Assembly: GCA_021154065.1 (NCBI GenBank)
Contig: JAJKJG010000151.1
Span: 1-9,415 of the forward strand
Reading direction: 5' to 3'
Length of the DNA: 9,415 bases
Source: Methylobacterium sp.
GTDB lineage: Bacteria > Pseudomonadota > Alphaproteobacteria > Rhizobiales > Beijerinckiaceae
Shown: positions 6,044 through 9,415 of the stretch, in pieces
Layout: each line of letters starts with the position of its first letter
Numbering within the stretch: position 1 is the first letter of the stretch
Made by a program: the position numbers and the translations under genes
The notes under the pieces: generated by a model
The model's database searches: none
What the model was told of the DNA's origin: nothing
Seen by the model: only the letters and a program-made list of their open reading frames with translations

Positions 6044-6064
6044 GCGACGCCTTCGGGGCGTCGC
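6044..6064 (-). terminator. GC-rich hairpin between the two importer operons
   Basis: GCGACGCC (6044-6051) and GGCGTCGC (6057-6064) are perfect 8-bp arms around a 5-base loop. The hairpin is downstream of the binding-protein gene that stops at 6162 and upstream of the candidate promoter at 6001-6028. No T-tract follows on either strand, so it would be at most an atypical or factor-assisted terminator. A role is inferred from position only. Confidence 0.3.
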
Positions 6065-6108
6065 CGACGGCCGAAGGACGAGCCGGCACCCATGGCTCCG
6101 GCGCGTGA

Positions 6109-6147
6109 ATGGATCCCGGCTCTTCGCTGCGCTGCGGCCGGGATGAC
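6109..6147. repeat. Intergenic REP-like element, GTCATCCCGG type
   Basis: Inverted arms ATCCCGGC (6113-6120) and GCCGGGAT (6137-6144) flank a 16-base GC-rich spacer built from CGCTGCG-like units. The complement reads GTCATCCCGGCC at one end, the same core as at 2158-2200 and in the hairpin at 3127-3167. It starts 15 bp after the stop of the branched-chain-type binding protein and may act as that operon's 3' hairpin. I recall this sequence type as a frequent dispersed intergenic repeat in alphaproteobacteria. Confidence 0.6.
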
Positions 6148-6161
6148 CGCGCCCGATGGAC

Positions 6162-7391
6162 CTACCCTCCGACCTCGCCGCTCATCACCCCGCCGATCGA
6201 TTCCCAGCGCTCGCCGTTGAAGCGCTGCATCTGCATCTGCTCGATCGGATAGAAGTCGGTCGGGCTGGTGCTGATCTTGATGCCCGGCAGGAGCACGCCG
6301 ATGTCGAGATTCAGGTTCGCGGCCTGGCGCATGACGTTCTCGCGGGTGAGCTCGTCGCCGCATTGCTTGAGCACCTGCGCCATGGTCTGCGCGACGGCGT
6401 AGCCGTAGACGGTGAAGCTCGAGGTCTTGTCGCCGTCGGGGAAGTACCTGTCCATGAAGGCGCGCCAATCCTTCATCGCCGCGTCGTCCTTCCACTGCGG
6501 ATCGTTCTGGTCCTTGAGGTAGTAGCTCGAATAGATCCCCTTGGCGTTCTCGAGCCCGGCCGGCTGCAGCACCGAGCCGACGGATTGCGAGACGTTGTTG
6601 AGGAGGTGCACCGGCTGCCAGCCGATCTCGGCCGCCTTCTTGATCGCCTGGGCGGCGAATTTCGGCGTCGTGACGTTGAAGAACACGTCGGCGCCGGACG
6701 CCTTGAGGCGCACCATCTGCGAATCAACCGTCGGGTCGGAGGTCTCGTAGGGCGTTTCGGCGACGATCATCGTCTTCGCCTTGTCGCCGAGCCCGTCTTT
6801 CAGGCCCTTGACGTAGTCCTTCCCGTAATCGTCGTTCTGGTAGAGGATGCCGATCTTGGCGTTCGGGTGCCGCTCGAGCAGGAACTTGGCGTATATCCGG
6901 CCCTCCGACTGATAGGTCGGCTGCCAGCCCATGGTCCAGGGGAAGTTCTTCGGGTCGCCCCATTTCGTCGCGCCGGTGGCGACGAAGAGCTGCGGCACCT
7001 TCTTCGAATTCATGTACTTCTGGATCGCCGTGTTCGACGGCGTGCCGAGCGACTGGAAGATCAGCAGCACCTCGTCGCTCTCGACGAGCTTCCTCGCCTG
7101 CTCGACCGCCTTCGGCGGGCTGTAGCCGTCGTCGTAGGAGATGAAGTTGATCTTGCGGCCGTTGATGCCGCCGTCGGCGTTCACCTTCTTGAAGTAGGCC
7201 TCGATGGTCTTGCCGATGAGGCCGTAGGCCGAGGCCGGGCCGCTGTAGGGATTGATGTTGCCGACCCTGATCTCGGTGTCGCTCGCGCCCGGATCGTATT
7301 TCTTCTGCGCGGCGGCCGGGATCGCCGCGAGGACGAGGCCGACGGTCGCGGCGGCGACAGCGACGCCGTAGCGCTGCACGAAAGCTTTCAT
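6162..7391 (-). CDS. Branched-chain amino acid-type (HAAT) ABC transporter substrate-binding protein
   Basis: A 409-residue periplasmic receptor of the LivK-like Peripla_BP_6 family. Residues 1-28 are a signal peptide ending IPAAA before Gln29. The mature N-terminus has DTEIRVGNINPYSGPASAYG (38-57), the usual first strand and ligand loop; GGINGRKINFISYDDGYSPPKAVEQ-type sequence at 74-97 and YQNDDYGKDYVKGLKDGL at 194-211 are standard family landmarks. The ATG at 7391 overlaps the livM stop in an ATGA and is preceded by GGGAGG plus AAAGGA, a strong ribosome site suiting a receptor made in excess. Ten further codons open upstream but lie within the livM end. It is the third gene of the cluster. 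Alphaproteobacteria hold many copies of this subfamily, and the ligand may be an aromatic or organic acid rather than an amino acid. Confidence 0.93.
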   Translation of the reverse strand: MKAFVQRYGVAVAAATVGLVLAAIPAAAQKKYDPGASDTEIRVGNINPYSGPASAYGLIGKTIEAYFKKVNADGGINGRKINFISYDDGYSPPKAVEQARKLVESDEVLLIFQSLGTPSNTAIQKYMNSKKVPQLFVATGATKWGDPKNFPWTMGWQPTYQSEGRIYAKFLLERHPNAKIGILYQNDDYGKDYVKGLKDGLGDKAKTMIVAETPYETSDPTVDSQMVRLKASGADVFFNVTTPKFAAQAIKKAAEIGWQPVHLLNNVSQSVGSVLQPAGLENAKGIYSSYYLKDQNDPQWKDDAAMKDWRAFMDRYFPDGDKTSSFTVYGYAVAQTMAQVLKQCGDELTRENVMRQAANLNLDIGVLLPGIKISTSPTDFYPIEQMQMQRFNGERWESIGGVMSGEVGG

Positions 7392-8404
7392 GTCCTTTCC
7401 TCCCTTGGTCGGCGCCGCCATTTCGCGGCGCGGTTCGCGAGAAGCTGAAAGAAACCCCCGGCGCCCGAGGGCATCAAATAGATCAGCAAAATCAGGATCA
7501 CGCCATAAGCGGCGCCGGACAGCCCTTTCGAGATGTGCTCGGCGATGTTCGGGACGAAGAGGACGAAGGCGCCGCCGAAGAGAGCGCCCGGGATCCAGCC
7601 GACGCCGCCGACGACGAGCCCGACCAGGAAGGCGATCGAGAGCGAAAAGGTGAAGCTGTCCGGGGCGACGAACTGGACGACGATCGCGCCGAGCGCGCCC
7701 GCGACGCCGGTGTAGAGCGCCGACACGCCGAAGGTCAGGGTCTTGTAGAGGGCGGTGTTGATGCCCATCGAGCGCGCCGCGATCGGGTTGTCGCGGATCG
7801 CCATGATGGCGCGCCCGGTGCGGCTATGGACGAGGTTGTGCGCCGCAAAGAACATCGCGAGCGCCACGCCGAGGGTGAAGAAATAGAGCCACTGGTCCTG
7901 GTTCAGCGGCAGCCCGAAGGGCGCGTCGGGCTTCAGGATGACGATGCCCTGCACGCCGCCGGTCCAGTGCTCGATCGGCGAGAGCTTGAGGATCTGCGGC
8001 GCCGCGACGGCGAGCGCAAAGGTCGCGAGCGCGAGATAGATGGCCTCGAGCCGCAGCGCCGGCAGGCCGAACAGGAAGCCGGCGACGAAGCACACCAGGC
8101 CGGCGGCCGGAATCGTCCAGACATAGGAGACGCCGCCATGCTCCATCAGGATCGCGGCCGTGTAGGCGCCGATGGCGTAGAAGGCGCCGTGGCCGAGCGA
8201 GAACTGGCCGTTGAAGCCGGTCAGCAGGTTCAGGCCGCAGATGGCGATCGCGTAGACCAGCACCAGCGTCAGCTGGAAGACGAGGAAGCTCTTCGCCGCG
8301 AACGGAACGGCAATCGCCAGCAGGATCCCGACAAGCAGGATCGCGCGGCCGAGCGTCAGCGCCGGGCGGGCGCGGGCGACGGCAAGGGTCTCGGCCGCTT
8401 CCAT
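7388..8404 (-). CDS. livM: Branched-chain amino acid-type ABC transporter permease LivM
   Basis: A 338-residue inner-membrane permease that pairs with LivH to form the channel of the HAAT importer. Membrane segments are visible from about 20 to 310. Family landmarks: GQFSLGHGAFYAIGAY at 66-81, the coupling-loop region GRAIMAIRDNPIAARSMGIN at 197-216, and GGVGWIPGALFGGAF at 266-280. The C-terminus ends in a basic tail (RAAKWRRRPREERT). I chose the ATG at 8404, 2 bp after the livH stop, because the protein then has the normal LivM length; the open frame continues upstream across livH only as a shadow. The ribosome site is poor, so coupling to livH is likely. The stop overlaps the start of the binding-protein gene by 4 bp. 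Confidence 0.94.
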   Translation of the reverse strand: MEAAETLAVARARPALTLGRAILLVGILLAIAVPFAAKSFLVFQLTLVLVYAIAICGLNLLTGFNGQFSLGHGAFYAIGAYTAAILMEHGGVSYVWTIPAAGLVCFVAGFLFGLPALRLEAIYLALATFALAVAAPQILKLSPIEHWTGGVQGIVILKPDAPFGLPLNQDQWLYFFTLGVALAMFFAAHNLVHSRTGRAIMAIRDNPIAARSMGINTALYKTLTFGVSALYTGVAGALGAIVVQFVAPDSFTFSLSIAFLVGLVVGGVGWIPGALFGGAFVLFVPNIAEHISKGLSGAAYGVILILLIYLMPSGAGGFFQLLANRAAKWRRRPREERT

Positions 8405-8406
8405 GG

Positions 8407-9285
8407 TCAGACCCGCTGCACATGGACGCGGCCGAACAGGCCGCCGGGGCGCACCACCAGCACCGTCACGATGATGACGAGCGCGATCGGCAGCTTCAGC
8501 TCGCTGCCGACGTAAGGCACGTAGGTCGCGACGAGGTTCTCGAGGATGCCGACCGAGAAGCCGCCGAGGACCGCGCCGCCGGGGCTCGTCAGCCCGCCGA
8601 CGACCGCCGCGGCGAAGCCGTAGAGCAGGATGCCGAGCATCATGCTGGGTTCGAGGAACACCACCGGCGCGATCAGCATGCCGGCAATGGCGCCGATCGC
8701 CGCCGCCATGCCCCAGCCGAGCGCGATCATCCAGCCGACCCGGATGCCGACGAGCCGGGCCGATTGCGGATTGCCGGCGGCGGCGCGCATCTGCAGGCCG
8801 ACGGGCGTGTAGCGGAAGAACACGTAGAGGAAGACGAGGACGACGAGCGTGACGGCGATCATGCCGGCCTGGTGGGCCGAGACGATGCCGCGGCCGAACA
8901 GCGGCGCCGTTCCGAACGGCGTCGGGAACGGCTTGATGGTGAAGTCCCAGATGAAGCCGGCGAGGCTGTTGAGGATCGCAAACAGCGCGATGAAGACGAC
9001 GACGTGGCTGAGCACCGGCGCGTCGTGGATCGGCTTGAAGACGATCCGCTCGATCGCTGCCCCGGCGATAAAGGAGATTGCGATCGTGATCAGGAAGGCG
9101 GCCCAGTAGGGCACGCCCCAAGCGAGGAGCTGCCAGGCGATGAAGGTCGAGAACATCGCCATCTCGCCTTGCGCGAAATTGAGGTGGTCGATCGCCTGGT
9201 AGATCATCACTACGGCAAGCGCCATGCAGGCGTAGATGCCGCCGGTCGCGAGCCCCGCCAGGACCTGCTGGAGGAGGAGCTCCAT
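8407..9285 (-). CDS. livH: Branched-chain amino acid-type ABC transporter permease LivH
   Basis: A 292-residue inner-membrane permease and partner of LivM. The start MELLLQQVLAGLATGGIYA is the usual LivH opening. NFAQGEMAM at 36-44, the coupling loop GLQMRAAAGNPQSARLVGI at 163-181, SPGGAVLGG at 234-242 and the C-terminal RPGGLFG at 279-285 are family landmarks. About eight hydrophobic segments span the protein. The Shine-Dalgarno before the ATG at 9285 is weak, and a possible short leader ORF ends four bases ahead of it. It is the first recognised gene of the livH-livM-receptor cluster. The two ATPases (LivG, LivF) that such an importer needs are not in the window. Confidence 0.94.
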   Translation of the reverse strand: MELLLQQVLAGLATGGIYACMALAVVMIYQAIDHLNFAQGEMAMFSTFIAWQLLAWGVPYWAAFLITIAISFIAGAAIERIVFKPIHDAPVLSHVVVFIALFAILNSLAGFIWDFTIKPFPTPFGTAPLFGRGIVSAHQAGMIAVTLVVLVFLYVFFRYTPVGLQMRAAAGNPQSARLVGIRVGWMIALGWGMAAAIGAIAGMLIAPVVFLEPSMMLGILLYGFAAAVVGGLTSPGGAVLGGFSVGILENLVATYVPYVGSELKLPIALVIIVTVLVVRPGGLFGRVHVQRV

Positions 9286-9289
9286 TGCT

Positions 9290-9328
9290 CTAGCCGCCGA
9301 AAACGAAGCGATTTCTCATCTGGGCCAT
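9290..9328 (-). CDS. Possible 12-residue leader ORF before livH
   Basis: ATG at 9328 opens MAQMRNRFVFGG and ends in TAG, four bases before the livH ATG. GAGGAGG lies seven bases ahead of this ATG, a far better ribosome site than livH has, so translation of the mini-ORF could feed ribosomes to livH. It has no run of Leu, Ile or Val codons, so it is not an attenuation peptide of the ilv/leu type. The GAGGAGG may be only the end of the adjoining repeat, and an ORF of this size can arise by chance. Confidence 0.25.
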   Translation of the reverse strand: MAQMRNRFVFGG

Positions 9329-9338
9329 CCTCAAGCCT

Positions 9339-9378
9339 CCTCATCCTGAGGTGCGAGCAGAGCGAGCCTCGAAGGACG
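9339..9378. repeat. Intergenic repeat, CCTCATCCTGAGG type
   Basis: It starts with CCTCATCCTGAGG (9339-9351), a perfect 5-bp inverted repeat around three bases, and closes with CCTCGAAGGACG, a near-complement of the start. I recognise this as a type of dispersed palindromic element common in Rhizobium-related genomes; the last arm is diverged (GGACG in place of GGATG). It lies in the region upstream of livH. The remaining 37 bases to the window edge show nothing I can identify. Confidence 0.6.
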
Positions 9379-9415
9379 CACTCCGCCGATGCCGCGCCCG
9401 ACCGCCGGTGCGTGC

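Noticed and set aside
6044..6064. Classical rho-independent terminator
   Set aside because: The stem is good but no T-tract follows on either strand, so it is listed only as a low-confidence hairpin.
4671..6089. Minus-strand open frame of 472 codons
   Set aside because: Off-frame shadow over the receptor and ATPase genes, low complexity in Arg, Gly, Ala and Pro.
6156..7448. Plus-strand open frame of 430 codons
   Set aside because: Antisense of the branched-chain-type receptor; composition is biased and no motif is present.
8405..9121. N-terminal extension of the livM frame to 577 codons
   Set aside because: The extra 239 codons lie wholly within livH in another frame and read as Arg-rich shadow; the ATG at 8404 gives a standard LivM.

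Overview
The window comes from a GC-rich bacterium, most likely an alphaproteobacterium of the Hyphomicrobiales (Rhizobiales). The basis is the strong G/C third-position bias, the many long antisense shadow frames, and several intergenic palindromes of types I recall as common in that order. One is the agcatgat...ccgaaaa...ttttcgg...atcatgct element at 3180-3226; others carry a GTCATCCCG core. I cannot name a genus. Every gene I can support lies on the minus strand, so the window is best read from high to low coordinates.

Reading in the direction of transcription there are four blocks. (1) 9285-6162: livH, livM and a periplasmic binding protein, that is, the two permeases and the receptor of a branched-chain-amino-acid-type (HAAT) ABC importer. 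No ATPase gene is present in the window. A possible 12-residue leader ORF and a palindromic repeat lie upstream. (2) 5935-3240: a complete three-gene importer of the taurine/sulfonate/nitrate (NMT1/SsuA) class, ordered binding protein, ATPase, permease. It is preceded by a good candidate promoter, and no linked enzyme reveals its substrate. (3) 3123-2197: a single AEC-family (auxin efflux carrier/malonate-type) transporter, set off by palindromes on both sides. (4) 2003-1: an energy-metabolism operon with the iron-sulfur subunit of a succinate dehydrogenase/fumarate reductase-type enzyme, two small heme/quinone membrane anchors, and the start of a two-subunit class I fumarase-type hydratase. 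The last gene runs off the left edge. No flavoprotein subunit is in the window.

Block 4 groups two adjacent C4-dicarboxylate steps (succinate/fumarate and fumarate/malate), so its proteins probably act in one pathway. The AEC carrier next to it could move a related organic acid, but that is inference from position only. Genes within blocks are tightly packed: four junctions are 4-bp ATGA/GTGA stop-start overlaps, and the others are separated by 2-9 bp.

No stretch over 300 bases lacks a gene. The intergenic gaps (about 226, 193, 130 and 116 bp) hold palindromic repeats, two candidate promoters and one candidate operator. I found no tRNA, rRNA, CRISPR array, insertion sequence or phage gene. 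I see no clearly new biological system. The most unusual features are the flavoprotein-less reductase-fumarase operon with its candidate operator, and the perfect hairpin that makes the start of the AEC gene ambiguous.
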